A DNA stretch of 64,000 bases from Streptomyces sp. NBC_00448 (GCF_036014115.1 NZ_CP107913.1:7991501-8055500), one strand, 5' to 3'. Positions 32,546-40,835 are shown, counted from the stretch's first letter. Made by a program: numbers and translations. Notes: generated by a model not told the origin, from the letters alone.

Positions 32546-33310
32546 AGGGCGGGGCGTCACCGAAGCCCAACCCCCCGCGAGAAACGCCTCCGCCCCTTCC
32601 GTCGCCTCAGAACTCTCCGCGGCCTGCCGGGCCCAGTAGGCGACACGCTCAGCAGACGGCTCCCCCGCCGCGAACTCCTTCGCGGCGGCCTGCGTGAGCC
32701 TCGACCTACTCGTGAGGACCTCCGCGAACCGGCGCACCCGCGCGTCCAGTTCGTCCCCGTCGGAGAGCACCTCGTCGATCAGACCGGTCCGCAGCGCCCG
32801 CTCCTCGTCGATCAGCTCGGCGGAGAACAGCAGGTACTTCGCGGTGCCGGGCCCCGCGAGAGCGACAAGGCGCCGGGTGGAGGCAGCCGGGTAGACGATG
32901 CCGAGCCGGGCCGGGGTCACCCCGAACCGCGCCCCCCGCGCGGCGAACCGCACATCGCAGGCGACCGCGAGCTGGCAGCCGCCGCCGACGCAGAAACCGC
33001 GCACCGCGGCCACCGTGGGCTTGGGGAACGCCGCCAGCGCCTCCTCGGCCGCGAGCGCGGCCTCCTGCGCGGCCCGCCGCCCCTCGGGATCGGCCAGCTC
33101 CGCGATGTCCGCACCCGCGCTGAACGCCTCGCCCTCGCCGGTGAGCACCACCAGCCGTACTCCGGGATCGGCGGCCAGCCCGGCCAGCACCCCGGGCAGC
33201 GCCCGCCACATGCCGAGCGTCATCGCGTTGCGCCGTGCCGAGTTGCTGAGGGTGACGGTCGCGGCACCGTCCTCGGTGCTCACCAGCAGACCGGGGCCGA
33301 ACCGGGACAT
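32537..33310 (-). CDS. crotonase (enoyl-CoA hydratase/isomerase) family protein
   Basis: The 257-residue protein starts at ATG 33310 with AAGGAG 6 bases upstream. Oxyanion-hole loops are FSAGADIAEL (about 63-72) and RGFCVGGGCQLAVACD (about 101-116). The segment where hydratases carry the second catalytic Glu reads FGVTPARLGIVYP and has no Glu, so true hydratase activity is doubtful; isomerase, thioesterase or decarboxylase chemistry is possible. Its stop codon lies in the end of the tandem repeat array. It is divergent from a HATPase gene 309 bp away and has no pathway neighbour. Confidence 0.82.
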   Translation of the reverse strand: MSRFGPGLLVSTEDGAATVTLSNSARRNAMTLGMWRALPGVLAGLAADPGVRLVVLTGEGEAFSAGADIAELADPEGRRAAQEAALAAEEALAAFPKPTVAAVRGFCVGGGCQLAVACDVRFAARGARFGVTPARLGIVYPAASTRRLVALAGPGTAKYLLFSAELIDEERALRTGLIDEVLSDGDELDARVRRFAEVLTSRSRLTQAAAKEFAAGEPSAERVAYWARQAAESSEATEGAEAFLAGGWASVTPRPAP

Positions 33311-33619
33311 CAGGTGCTCCTTCGTGCGTGCACGAGCACCGTCCAGGTGCCGCCGGACGATCCTAACCACGCGTGCCGCCCCGGCCCCGACCGCCCCGAC
33401 CACACACCCGGCGGTCGGTATCCGACGCGTAGCCGATCGCCTCCGATCCGATCCGATCGCGAAATGCGCAAAGTCGTGGAGTTGCGGTCTCCTGCACGTG
33501 CAGGTGCAGCAGACGCGGACACTCGACGGGTGAGGCTGATTCTCCCGGTCCTCCCGGTCGCCACGGTTCCCCGGGCGGACGCCTCGGCAGGCCCTGTCGG
33601 ACGATGTCACGCGAAAGCG
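33311..33619. other. divergent intergenic region with a 12-bp palindrome
   Basis: Separates the crotonase and HATPase genes. It contains the perfect palindrome CTGCACGTGCAG at 33492-33503 and a short CGATCCGATCCGATCG repeat near 33445. Promoters for both directions are presumably here but no confident -10/-35 pair was identified. Confidence 0.45.
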
Positions 33620-34117
33620 ATGGTGGGTGCGGTCATGGAGGTCCGCGGGAGTGTCCCGCTCGGTCAGGCCCCGACACCGGTTCCGGTTCCACGACCGTAC
33701 GAAGGGGTGTGGCGGTTCACCGCTCCCACGGTCGACGCCTCGGTGCCGCAGGTGCGGCAGGGCGTGCGCGCGCTCGTCCGCGAGCAGGGCGTCCCCATCG
33801 ACGACGACACGCTCTTCGGCCTGCTGCTGATCGTCTCCGAGCTGGTCACCAACGCGGTGAAGCACGCCGCGGTGCTCTCGCCCGAGGTCGCGGTCGAGCT
33901 CGCGGTGGGCCCCGAGTGGATCAGGATCGCGGTGGAGGACAACCACCCGTACCGGCCGAAGGCGCTGGAGACCGACCACGCGCGCACCGGCGGGCGCGGC
34001 CTGGTGCTGGTCAAGACGATCACGGACGAGGCGGGCGGCTCCTGCGACATCGCGCAGACCCCGGGCGGCGGCAAGGTGATCTGGGCGGCGCTCCCGCTGC
34101 GCCCGCTCACGTCCTGA
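33620..34117 (+). CDS. RsbW-like ATP-binding (HATPase) regulatory protein
   Basis: A 165-residue single-domain GHKL ATPase. The N box is SELVTNAVKHAAVL (about 72-85), G1 is AVEDNHPYRP (about 104-113) and G2 is TGGRGLVLVKTITDEAGG (about 122). Such small streptomycete proteins act as anti-sigma-factor kinases or switch proteins. No sigma factor or anti-anti-sigma gene is adjacent, so its partner is elsewhere. The start may be ATG 33620 or ATG 33635; neither has a strong ribosome-binding site. It is followed at once by the 20-bp tandem repeat and converges on idi. Confidence 0.8.
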   Translation: MVGAVMEVRGSVPLGQAPTPVPVPRPYEGVWRFTAPTVDASVPQVRQGVRALVREQGVPIDDDTLFGLLLIVSELVTNAVKHAAVLSPEVAVELAVGPEWIRIAVEDNHPYRPKALETDHARTGGRGLVLVKTITDEAGGSCDIAQTPGGGKVIWAALPLRPLTS

Positions 34118-34160
34118 CCGGGCGGGGCCGCGACCTGGCGCGACACCCGCCCGAGCGGCC

Positions 34161-34260
34161 GGTCACCGACCCGTACGGCCGGTCACCGACCCGTACGGCC
34201 GGTCACCGACCCGTACGGCCGGTCACCGACCCGAGCCTGCGGTCACCAACCCGCGGTGCC
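34161..34260. repeat. five 20-bp tandem repeats at the 3' end of idi
   Basis: Units GGTCACCGACCCGTACGGCC start at 34161, 34181 and 34201, followed by diverged copies at 34221 and 34241. The last copy contains the idi stop codon and its C-terminal codons, so the array appears to have expanded outwards from the gene end. Confidence 0.9.
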
Positions 34261-34851
34261 GGTCACCTCGCGTACCGCGGGCAGCGCCGCGTCCAGCACG
34301 GTCTGGAACCACGCCGAGAACGGGCCGTCCTCGCGCAGCTTCGCCAGCTCGTCGGGAGTGGCGAAGAGCGTCTCGCCGATCTCCTCCGGGTCCGGCCGCA
34401 GCGGGTCGCGGACCAGGCCGACGTAGAGGTGGTTGTACTCCTGCTCGACCAGGCCCGAGGCCGGGTCCGGGTGGTTGTAGCGGACCGTGCCCGCCTCGCG
34501 CATCAGCACCGGCGCGACCCCCAGCTCCTCGGCGGTGCGCCGGGCCGCGGCCACGAACGGCTGCTCGCCGGGATACGGGTGGCCGCAGCAGGTGTTGGAC
34601 CACACGCCGGGGGAGTGGTACTTGCTCAGCGCCCTGCGCTGGAGCAGCAGCCGGCCCTCGTCGTCGAAGAGGAAGACCGAGAACGCCCGGTGCAGCCGGC
34701 CGGGCGCGAGATGCGCCGACAGCTTCTCCGCCGTGCCGATGGTGACGCCGTTCTCGTCGACCAGTTCGAGCATGATCGGTTCTGCTACCCCGTTCGGGGA
34801 CGGCACGGTGGCGGGGGAGCCGGGTCGGCCGGTGGCAGGACTGGTTGGCAT
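34243..34851 (-). CDS. idi: isopentenyl-diphosphate delta-isomerase (type 1)
   Basis: A 202-residue Nudix-fold enzyme interconverting IPP and DMAPP. The catalytic Cys lies in WSNTCCGHPYPGE (about C89) and the metal/Nudix region is AARRTAEELGVAP (about 103-115). A second catalytic Glu region is VEQEYNHLYVG (about 138). The start was set at ATG 34851 because AAGGA lies 5 bases upstream; ATG 34857 is too close to that site. The N-terminus carries a ~25-residue Pro/Ser-rich extension. It provides DMAPP for the polyprenyl synthetase and hopanoid genes about 10 kb away. An 83-bp inverted-repeat element lies immediately upstream. Confidence 0.95.
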   Translation of the reverse strand: MPTSPATGRPGSPATVPSPNGVAEPIMLELVDENGVTIGTAEKLSAHLAPGRLHRAFSVFLFDDEGRLLLQRRALSKYHSPGVWSNTCCGHPYPGEQPFVAAARRTAEELGVAPVLMREAGTVRYNHPDPASGLVEQEYNHLYVGLVRDPLRPDPEEIGETLFATPDELAKLREDGPFSAWFQTVLDAALPAVREVTGTAGW

Positions 34852-34879
34852 TTCCATCCTTCGCGTTCGACGACAAGCC

Positions 34880-34962
34880 CTAAGGGCCCGTCGTTCGGAT
34901 CTGTGCGGTGAAATCCGGGCACCGCTCCTTCGCCCGCGGAGATCCAAACGACAGGCCCTTAG
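34880..34962. mobile_element. 83-bp MITE-like inverted-repeat element upstream of idi
   Basis: Terminal 23-bp inverted repeats (34880-34902 and 34940-34962) match at 21 of 23 positions and begin CTAAGGGCC. The 37-bp interior has no ORF of note. The termini resemble ends of small non-autonomous elements I recall in Streptomyces genomes. It sits 29 bases upstream of the idi start codon, so it lies in the leader or promoter. Confidence 0.65.
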
Positions 34963-35057
34963 TCTGCCTCACCGCCGCGTCTCCTCCGCGCCCGCACCGC
35001 CTCGCCGCACCGGCGCCAGGAGGCGCGCAGGTGGTCACCCGGCGGCACCGGGCGCCG

Positions 35058-36011
35058 TCAGCGGCACAGCCCGGGCTCGTGGGCCGCGTGCCCGGCCGGT
35101 TCGAGCTGGAACGTGCAGTGCTCGACGTCGAAGTGCGTGCCGAGGCAGCCCTGGAGGTCGTGCAGCATCTTTTCGTACCCCACCGCGTCGAGCACGTCCT
35201 GGCTCACCACCACGTGCGCGGACAGCACCGGCAGGCCCGAGGTGATGGTCCACACGTGCAGGTCGTGCAGCCCCTCGACGCCCGGCAGCGTCTCGATGTG
35301 CCGCCGCACCTGCCGCATGTCCACGCCCTTGGGCGCCGCCTCCAGCAGGACGTCCAGCACCTCGCGCAGCAGCTGCCAGATGCGCGGCACGATCAGCACG
35401 CCGATCAGCAGCGAGGCCACCGCGTCGGCCTGCCGCCAGCCGCTGGCGAGGTAGGTCACCGCGGCCGCCACCACCGCGAGCGAGCCGAACGCGTCGGCCA
35501 TCACCTCCAGGAAGGCGGCCCTGACGTTCAGGCTCTCCTTCTGGCCGGCCATCAGCACCACCAGCGACACCGAGTTCGCCACCAGGCCGATCACACCGAA
35601 GACGATCGTGGCGCCGCCGTCGATGCCGTGCGGGGTGATCAGGCGGCGCACGCCCTCGTAGAAGATGAAGACGCCGACGGCGAGCAGCAGCAGCGCGTTG
35701 AGCCCCGCGGCCAGGATCTCGGCGCGGGCGAAGCCGAAGGTGCGGCGCTCGCTCGGCGGCCGGGCGGCGACGTGTACCGCGAGCAGCGCCATCGCCAGGC
35801 CCGCCGCGTCGGTGGCCATGTGGCCCGCGTCGGCGAGCAGCGCGAGCGAACCGGTGAGCAGGCTGCCCGCCACCTCGGTGGCCAGCACCAGCAGGGTGAT
35901 CGACAGGGCGATCCGCAGCCGCCCGCGGTGCGCGCCGCCGGCGGTGGCGGCGACCGGGCCGTGCTGATGGCCATGGCCGTTCCCATGGCTGTGGCCGATC
36001 CCTGCGCCCAT
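35058..36011 (-). CDS. cation diffusion facilitator family metal efflux protein
   Basis: The 317-residue protein starts at ATG 36011 (GAAGGGGG 8 bases upstream; the ATG at 36032 lacks a good site). A His-rich cytoplasmic N-terminus (GHSHGNGHGHQHG) precedes six transmembrane helices. Metal-site residues are visible in DAGHMATD (helix 2, HxxxD) and EVMADAFGS (helix 5, ExxxD). The C-terminal ~90 residues form the CDF regulatory domain (VEGLHDLHVWTITSG, HVVVSQDV, FDVEHCTFQLE). It exports zinc or related divalent cations in exchange for protons. It is divergent from the polyol-phosphate gene set, with no visible functional link. Confidence 0.92.
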   Translation of the reverse strand: MGAGIGHSHGNGHGHQHGPVAATAGGAHRGRLRIALSITLLVLATEVAGSLLTGSLALLADAGHMATDAAGLAMALLAVHVAARPPSERRTFGFARAEILAAGLNALLLLAVGVFIFYEGVRRLITPHGIDGGATIVFGVIGLVANSVSLVVLMAGQKESLNVRAAFLEVMADAFGSLAVVAAAVTYLASGWRQADAVASLLIGVLIVPRIWQLLREVLDVLLEAAPKGVDMRQVRRHIETLPGVEGLHDLHVWTITSGLPVLSAHVVVSQDVLDAVGYEKMLHDLQGCLGTHFDVEHCTFQLEPAGHAAHEPGLCR

Positions 36012-36393
36012 CGGCGAGGCCCCCTTCCGCATGCTGATGACGCCCGCAGAACGTCTGCTCGCGTGGTCCCGGCGGCCAGTCAACACCGGTTACCCACCGT
36101 GGGCAAGCCGATACTGGAGACCGTTGTCATGTGCGGTGACCTGCAGTGGTGAGGTGACCCTCAGTTGTCGCCGACAGTGATCCGAGAGGCGGTGGGGAGG
36201 CATGGATGCCCCAATGTTGTGACGGGCGCCCGGAATCGAGGATGATGATCACGCCGGACGGGCCAAGTTCAGGCGAACACGCAGTGAACGACTGCCGACC
36301 CGCATCCGATAACCTCGCCGTCGTGTCCGGCCCGGAGCCGCCTGCCGCGGCCTCGCCGGTGCGCCTTCGTACGCATTCAGGGAGTGGGTTCCT
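36012..36393. other. divergent promoter region, CDF and CDP-alcohol phosphotransferase genes
   Basis: About 380 bp. It contains GGTGACC direct repeats around 36132-36157 and a GATGATGATC stretch near 36239. No hairpin, RNA gene or confident promoter pair was recognised. It presumably holds the promoter for the seven-gene envelope unit starting at 36394. Confidence 0.45.
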
Positions 36394-38280
36394 CTGTCGA
36401 CCGCAATTCTCACCGGCCCGCCCGACGCCGGGACGCCGTCGCCGCTCGCGGACGACCTGCGGGCCCTGGGATTCCAGGTCGTGGAGGCCGACGGGCCGCG
36501 CGCGGTGGCCGAGCGCGTCGCCGACGCGCCGCCCGCCGAGCGCGTCGCGGTCGTCGACCGCCGCTTCCGCGGCCACCGCCACGCCCTGCGGCTGGCGCTG
36601 ACCGACCCCCGCTTCGACGCCGGCGCCGTGCCAGGCGCGCTGGCCGTGCAGACCGCCGCCCGCCCGGCCCTGGCCAGGGCGCTCGCCGACCTGGCCGGGA
36701 ACGGCGGCGCCGCCGCCCCGGTGGCGGCCGGCCCGGCCGCGGCGCAGGGCGGCGCGCCCACCGCCACCGTCTCCGACGGCGACGTGCTCGCCGACCTGCT
36801 CGCCGGGGAACTGGGCCGGCAGGGCGCCGAACCGTACCGGCCGGAACTGGGCGTGCTGGTGGCCCGGGTGGCCCGCGGCCCGCAGGAGCAGGCCGCCGCC
36901 GCCGACGCGATCGCCGACGTGGACGAGGAGGCGGTGCGGCTGCGCAGCGCGGTGAAGTCCCGCGACGGCTTCTTCACCACGCACTTCATCAGCCCCTACT
37001 CCCGCTACATCGCGCGCTGGTGCGCCCGGCGCGGCCTGACCCCCAACCAGGTCACCACCGCGTCCCTGCTGGTCGCGCTGATCGCCGCCGGCTGCGCGGC
37101 CACCGGCACCCGGGCCGGCTACGTCGCCGCCGGGGTGCTGCTGCTCGCCTCGTTCGTCCTGGACTGCACCGACGGCCAGCTCGCCCGCTACTCCCTGCAG
37201 TACTCCACGCTCGGCGCCTGGCTGGACGCGACCTTCGACCGCGCCAAGGAGTACGCCTACTACGCGGGCCTGGCGCTGGGCGCGGCCCGCGGCGGCCACG
37301 ACGACGTGTGGGCGCTGGCGCTCGGCGCGATGGTGCTCCAGACCTGCCGGCACGTCGTGGACTTCTCCTTCAACGAGGCCAACCACGACGCCACCGCCAA
37401 CACCAGCCCCACCGCCGCCCTGTCCGGGCGGCTGGACAGCGTCGGCTGGACCGTGTGGGTGCGCCGGATGATCGTGCTGCCGATCGGCGAGCGCTGGTTC
37501 CTGATCGCGGTGCTGACCGCCGCCACGACGCCCCGGATCACCTTCGTGGTCCTGCTGATCGGCTGCGGCCTCGCCGCCTGCTACACCACCGCCGGCCGGG
37601 TGCTGCGCTCGCTCACCAGGAAGGCGAAGCGGACCGACCGGGCCGCCCAGGCGCTCGCCGACCTCGCCGACAGCGGACCGCTGGCCGAGGCCGTGGCACG
37701 CGTCACCGCCCCGCTCGCCCGGCGGCTGCCCGCCTTCGCGCCGCCGCTGCTCGCCGCGATCGGCGCCGGCGCGCTCACCGCGACCGCCGCACTGGCCGCC
37801 CGCGGCACCTGGTGGGTGGTCGCGGCCGCCGCGCTCTACGTCGTGACCAGCGGGATCGCCGTCGCCCGGCCGCTGAAGGGCGCGCTGGACTGGCTGGTGC
37901 CGCCGTTCTTCCGGGCCGGCGAGTACGGCGCGGTGCTGGCACTGGCGGCCGTCTCCCAGGTGAACGGGGCGTTGCCCGCCGCATTCGGGCTGGTGGCCGC
38001 GGTCGCCTACCATCACTACGACACGGTGTACCGCATCCGCGGCGGCACCGGAGCGCCGCCCCGCGCGCTGGTGCGGGCGGCGGGCGGACACGAGGGCCGG
38101 GCGCTGCTGGTGGCCGTCCTGTCGGCGGCCCTGGTCACAGGAGCCCACCGCACCGGCTTCACCGTCGCGCTGACGGTGCTCGCCGCCGTACTCGCGCTGC
38201 TCGTCGTCACCGAGAGCATCCGCTTCTGGGTGTCCTCCGGGGCGCCCGCCGTACACGACGAATCAGGAGAACCCGCATGA
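36394..38280 (+). CDS. CDP-alcohol phosphotransferase with DUF5941-type regions, probable CTG start
   Basis: The 628-residue protein has an N-terminal cytoplasmic domain of about 190 residues, a CDP-alcohol phosphotransferase membrane domain with the complete motif D-CT-DG-QL-AR...G-AWL-D-ATF-D (about residues 257-282), and further C-terminal helices. The first ATG/GTG in frame is GTG 36481, but coding-like sequence extends upstream as STAILTGPPDAG...DDLRALGFQV with AGGGAG nine bases before CTG 36394, so CTG is the likely start. The enzyme transfers a phospho-alcohol from a CDP-activated donor to an acceptor alcohol in the membrane. Its TGA overlaps the ATG of the nucleotidyltransferase gene. 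Confidence 0.75.
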   Translation: MSTAILTGPPDAGTPSPLADDLRALGFQVVEADGPRAVAERVADAPPAERVAVVDRRFRGHRHALRLALTDPRFDAGAVPGALAVQTAARPALARALADLAGNGGAAAPVAAGPAAAQGGAPTATVSDGDVLADLLAGELGRQGAEPYRPELGVLVARVARGPQEQAAAADAIADVDEEAVRLRSAVKSRDGFFTTHFISPYSRYIARWCARRGLTPNQVTTASLLVALIAAGCAATGTRAGYVAAGVLLLASFVLDCTDGQLARYSLQYSTLGAWLDATFDRAKEYAYYAGLALGAARGGHDDVWALALGAMVLQTCRHVVDFSFNEANHDATANTSPTAALSGRLDSVGWTVWVRRMIVLPIGERWFLIAVLTAATTPRITFVVLLIGCGLAACYTTAGRVLRSLTRKAKRTDRAAQALADLADSGPLAEAVARVTAPLARRLPAFAPPLLAAIGAGALTATAALAARGTWWVVAAAALYVVTSGIAVARPLKGALDWLVPPFFRAGEYGAVLALAAVSQVNGALPAAFGLVAAVAYHHYDTVYRIRGGTGAPPRALVRAAGGHEGRALLVAVLSAALVTGAHRTGFTVALTVLAAVLALLVVTESIRFWVSSGAPAVHDESGEPA

Positions 38281-39029
38281 TCGGCCTGGTGCTGGCGGCA
38301 GGCGCAGGACGGCGTCTGCGGCCGTACACGGACACGCTGCCGAAGGCGCTGGTGCCGGTCGGACCGGACGGCGCCGCGGACGGCCCGACCGTACTCGACC
38401 TCACGCTGGGGAACTTCGCCGCGGTCGGCATCAAGCGGGCCGCCGTCGTGGTCGGCTACCGCAAGGAAGCGGTGTACGAGCGCAAGGCGGCCCTGGAGGC
38501 CCGCTACGGCGTCGAGTTGACCCTTGTCGACAACGACAAGGCCGAGGAGTGGAACAACGCCTACTCCCTGTGGTGCGCGCGCGACGTGCTCCGGGAGGGT
38601 GTGATTCTGGCCAACGGCGACACCGTGCACCCGGTCTCCGTCGAGCGGACCCTGCTGGCCGCCCGCGGCGAGGGCCGCCGGATCATCCTCGCGCTGGACA
38701 CCGTCAAGAAGCTCGCCGACGAGGAGATGAAGGTCGTCACCGAGCCAGGCCGCGGGGTGCGCCGGATCACCAAGCTGATGGACCCGGCCGCGGCCACCGG
38801 CGAGTACATCGGCGTCACCCTGATCGAGGCCGACGCGGCCGCCGACCTCGCCGACGCGCTGAAGGTCACCTACGAGCGCGACCCGGACCTGTACTACGAG
38901 GACGGCTACCAGGAACTGGTCGACCGCGGCCACACCCTGGACGTGGCGCCGGTCGGCGACATCCCGTGGGTCGAGATCGACAACCACGCCGACCTCGCCC
39001 GTGGACGGGAGATCGCGTGCCAGTACTGA
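38277..39029 (+). CDS. nucleotidyltransferase (LicC/inositol-phosphate cytidylyltransferase-like)
   Basis: A 250-residue GT-A-fold nucleotidyltransferase. The nucleotide loop is LVLAAGAGRRLRPYTDTLPKAL (signature GxGxR with the catalytic Lys), followed by WNNAYSLWCARD (about 86-97, as in choline-phosphate cytidylyltransferase LicC) and the metal-binding ILANGDTV (about 105-112). The VEIDNHADLARG end is typical of such enzymes. It probably activates a polyol or alcohol phosphate with CTP for one of the two CDP-alcohol phosphotransferases. It is coupled on both sides (ATGA upstream, 13-bp overlap downstream). Substrate choice among glycerol-1-phosphate, inositol-1-phosphate and others is inference. 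Confidence 0.82.
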   Translation: MIGLVLAAGAGRRLRPYTDTLPKALVPVGPDGAADGPTVLDLTLGNFAAVGIKRAAVVVGYRKEAVYERKAALEARYGVELTLVDNDKAEEWNNAYSLWCARDVLREGVILANGDTVHPVSVERTLLAARGEGRRIILALDTVKKLADEEMKVVTEPGRGVRRITKLMDPAAATGEYIGVTLIEADAAADLADALKVTYERDPDLYYEDGYQELVDRGHTLDVAPVGDIPWVEIDNHADLARGREIACQY

Positions 39030-40078
39030 CCCGGCTGGTTCCCTCGCCGGTCGTCGTCGACATCCGCAGGGGCGCGCTCGCCGACCTCTCCCGGCTCCTG
39101 GCCGACCAGCGGATCTCCGCGGCCGGCAAGATCGCCATCGCGGTCAGCGACGGCTCGGGCGCCCGCCTGCGCGAGCGACTGGCCCCCGAACTGCCCGGCG
39201 CGGACTGGTTCCCGGTGGCCGGCGGCACCATCGACGCGGCCGTGAAGCTCGCCGAGGCGATGCGCGGCAGCCACTACGACGCCGTGGTCGGCCTGGGCGG
39301 CGGCAAGATCATCGACGCGACGAAGTACGCCGCCGCGCGGGTCGGGCTGCCGATGGTGTCGGTCGCCACCAACCTCTCGCACGACGGCATCTGCTCGCCG
39401 GTCTCCACCCTCGACAACGACAACGGCAGCGGGTCGTACGGCGTTCCGACGCCCATAGCGCTGGTGATCGACCTGGACGTGGTCCGGGAGGCGCCGCCCC
39501 GCTTCGTCCGGGCCGGCATCGGCGACGCGATCTCCAACCTCTCCGCGCTCGCCGACTGGGAACTGTCGCACCGCGAGACCGGCGAGCGGGTGGACGGGCT
39601 GGCCGCGGCCATGGCCCGCACCGCCGGCGAGGCGGTGCTGCGCCACCCCGGCACCATCGGCGACGACGAGTTCCTCACCGTCCTCGCCGAGGCCCTGGTG
39701 CTCTCCGGCCTTGCCATGTCGGTCAGCGGCGACAGCCGCCCGGCGTCCGGCGCGTGCCACGAGATCCTGCACGCCTTCGACCTGCTCTTCCCGCAGCGGG
39801 CCCCCGCCCACGGCGAGGGGGCCGGCCTCGGCGCCGCCTTCGCGATGCACCTGCGCGGTGCCCGCGAGCAGTCCGCGCTGATCGCCGACACCCTGCGCCG
39901 GCACGGACTGCCGGTGCTGCCCGAGCAGATCGGCTTCACCGCCCAGGAGTTCGTCGACGTGGTGCGCTACGCGCCGCAGACCCGCCCCGGGCGTTACACG
40001 ATTCTGGAACACCTCGACCTGTCCGCCACCGAGATCAGGGACGCATACGCCGACTATGCCAAAACCATCAGTAGCTGA
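39017..40078 (+). CDS. sn-glycerol-1-phosphate dehydrogenase-type enzyme (EgsA/AraM family)
   Basis: A 353-residue member of the iron/zinc-dependent polyol dehydrogenase superfamily. Signatures match glycerol-1-phosphate dehydrogenases: GLGGGKIIDATKYAA (about 92-106), NLSHDGICSP (about 119-128), metal ligand Asp in GIGDAISNLSALADW (D170), and His ligands in SRPASGACHEILHAFD (H248) and HGEGAGLG (H265). These enzymes reduce dihydroxyacetone phosphate to the archaeal enantiomer sn-glycerol-1-phosphate. The GTG start overlaps the nucleotidyltransferase gene by 13 bp and the 3' end overlaps the next gene by 23 bp. It presumably makes the alcohol phosphate activated by its neighbour. Confidence 0.85.
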   Translation: MPVLTRLVPSPVVVDIRRGALADLSRLLADQRISAAGKIAIAVSDGSGARLRERLAPELPGADWFPVAGGTIDAAVKLAEAMRGSHYDAVVGLGGGKIIDATKYAAARVGLPMVSVATNLSHDGICSPVSTLDNDNGSGSYGVPTPIALVIDLDVVREAPPRFVRAGIGDAISNLSALADWELSHRETGERVDGLAAAMARTAGEAVLRHPGTIGDDEFLTVLAEALVLSGLAMSVSGDSRPASGACHEILHAFDLLFPQRAPAHGEGAGLGAAFAMHLRGAREQSALIADTLRRHGLPVLPEQIGFTAQEFVDVVRYAPQTRPGRYTILEHLDLSATEIRDAYADYAKTISS

Positions 40079-40835
40079 GCTGCGCCCCGTCGTTCATCCG
40101 GCGGGCGTCAAGGACCGGCGCAGCGGCGAGCACTGGGCCGGTCGGCTCTACATGCGCGAGGTGTCGCTGCGCATCGACCGGCACCTGGTCAACACCCGTG
40201 TCACGCCCAACCAACTGACCTATCTGATGACCGTCTGCGGCGTGCTCGCCGCCCCGGCGCTGCTGGTGCCAGGCATAGCCGGTGCCGTGCTCGGCGTGGT
40301 CGCGGTCCAGCTCTACCTGCTGCTCGACTGCGTCGACGGCGAGATCGCGCGGTGGAAGAAGCAGTACTCCCTCTCCGGCGTCTACCTCGACCGGGTCGGC
40401 GCCTACCTGACCGACGCCGCCGTGCTGGTCGGCTTCGGGATGCGCGCCGCCGACATCTGGGGCGGCGGCCGGATCGACTGGCTGTGGGCCTTCCTGGGCA
40501 CGCTCGCCGCGCTCGGCGCGGTCCTGATCAAGGCCGAGACCGACCTCGTCGGCGTGGCCCGCCACCAGGGCGGGCTGCCCCCGGTCAAGGAGTCGGCGTC
40601 CGAGCCGCGCTCCTCCGGGATGGCGCTGGCCCGCCGGGCCGCCGCCGCCCTGCAGTTCCACCGGCTGGTGCTCGGCATCGAGGCGTCGATGCTCATCCTG
40701 CTGCTGGCGATCGTCGACCAGATCCGCGGCGACCTGTTCTTCACCCGGCTCGGCGTGGCCGTGCTGGCCGGCATCGCGCTGCTGCAGACCCTGCTCCACC
40801 TCGTCTCCGTCCTCGCGTCGAGCAGGCTGAAGTGA
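40056..40835 (+). CDS. second CDP-alcohol phosphotransferase family protein, altered motif
   Basis: A 259-residue membrane protein. An amphipathic N-terminus (residues 20-50, RLYMREVSLRIDRHLVN) precedes about six helices. The family motif is D91-CV-DG-EI-AR...G108-VYL-D112-RVG-A116: the fourth, normally catalytic, Asp is Ala, although D120 lies four residues on. It may use a shifted residue, transfer a different group, or be a non-catalytic partner of the intact enzyme at 36394. It overlaps the dehydrogenase gene by 23 bp and couples to the glycosyltransferase by GTGA. Charged loop segment GVARHQGGLPPVKESASEPR faces the cytoplasm. Confidence 0.8.
   Translation: MPKPSVAELRPVVHPAGVKDRRSGEHWAGRLYMREVSLRIDRHLVNTRVTPNQLTYLMTVCGVLAAPALLVPGIAGAVLGVVAVQLYLLLDCVDGEIARWKKQYSLSGVYLDRVGAYLTDAAVLVGFGMRAADIWGGGRIDWLWAFLGTLAALGAVLIKAETDLVGVARHQGGLPPVKESASEPRSSGMALARRAAAALQFHRLVLGIEASMLILLLAIVDQIRGDLFFTRLGVAVLAGIALLQTLLHLVSVLASSRLK

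Noticed and set aside
34161..34260. CRISPR array at 34.2 kb
   Set aside because: The 20-bp units are directly adjacent without spacers and no cas genes are present; it is a simple tandem repeat.
36384..36386. GTG 36384 as start of the DUF5941-type protein
   Set aside because: It is out of frame with the coding sequence, so it cannot be the start; CTG 36394 or GTG 36481 remain.
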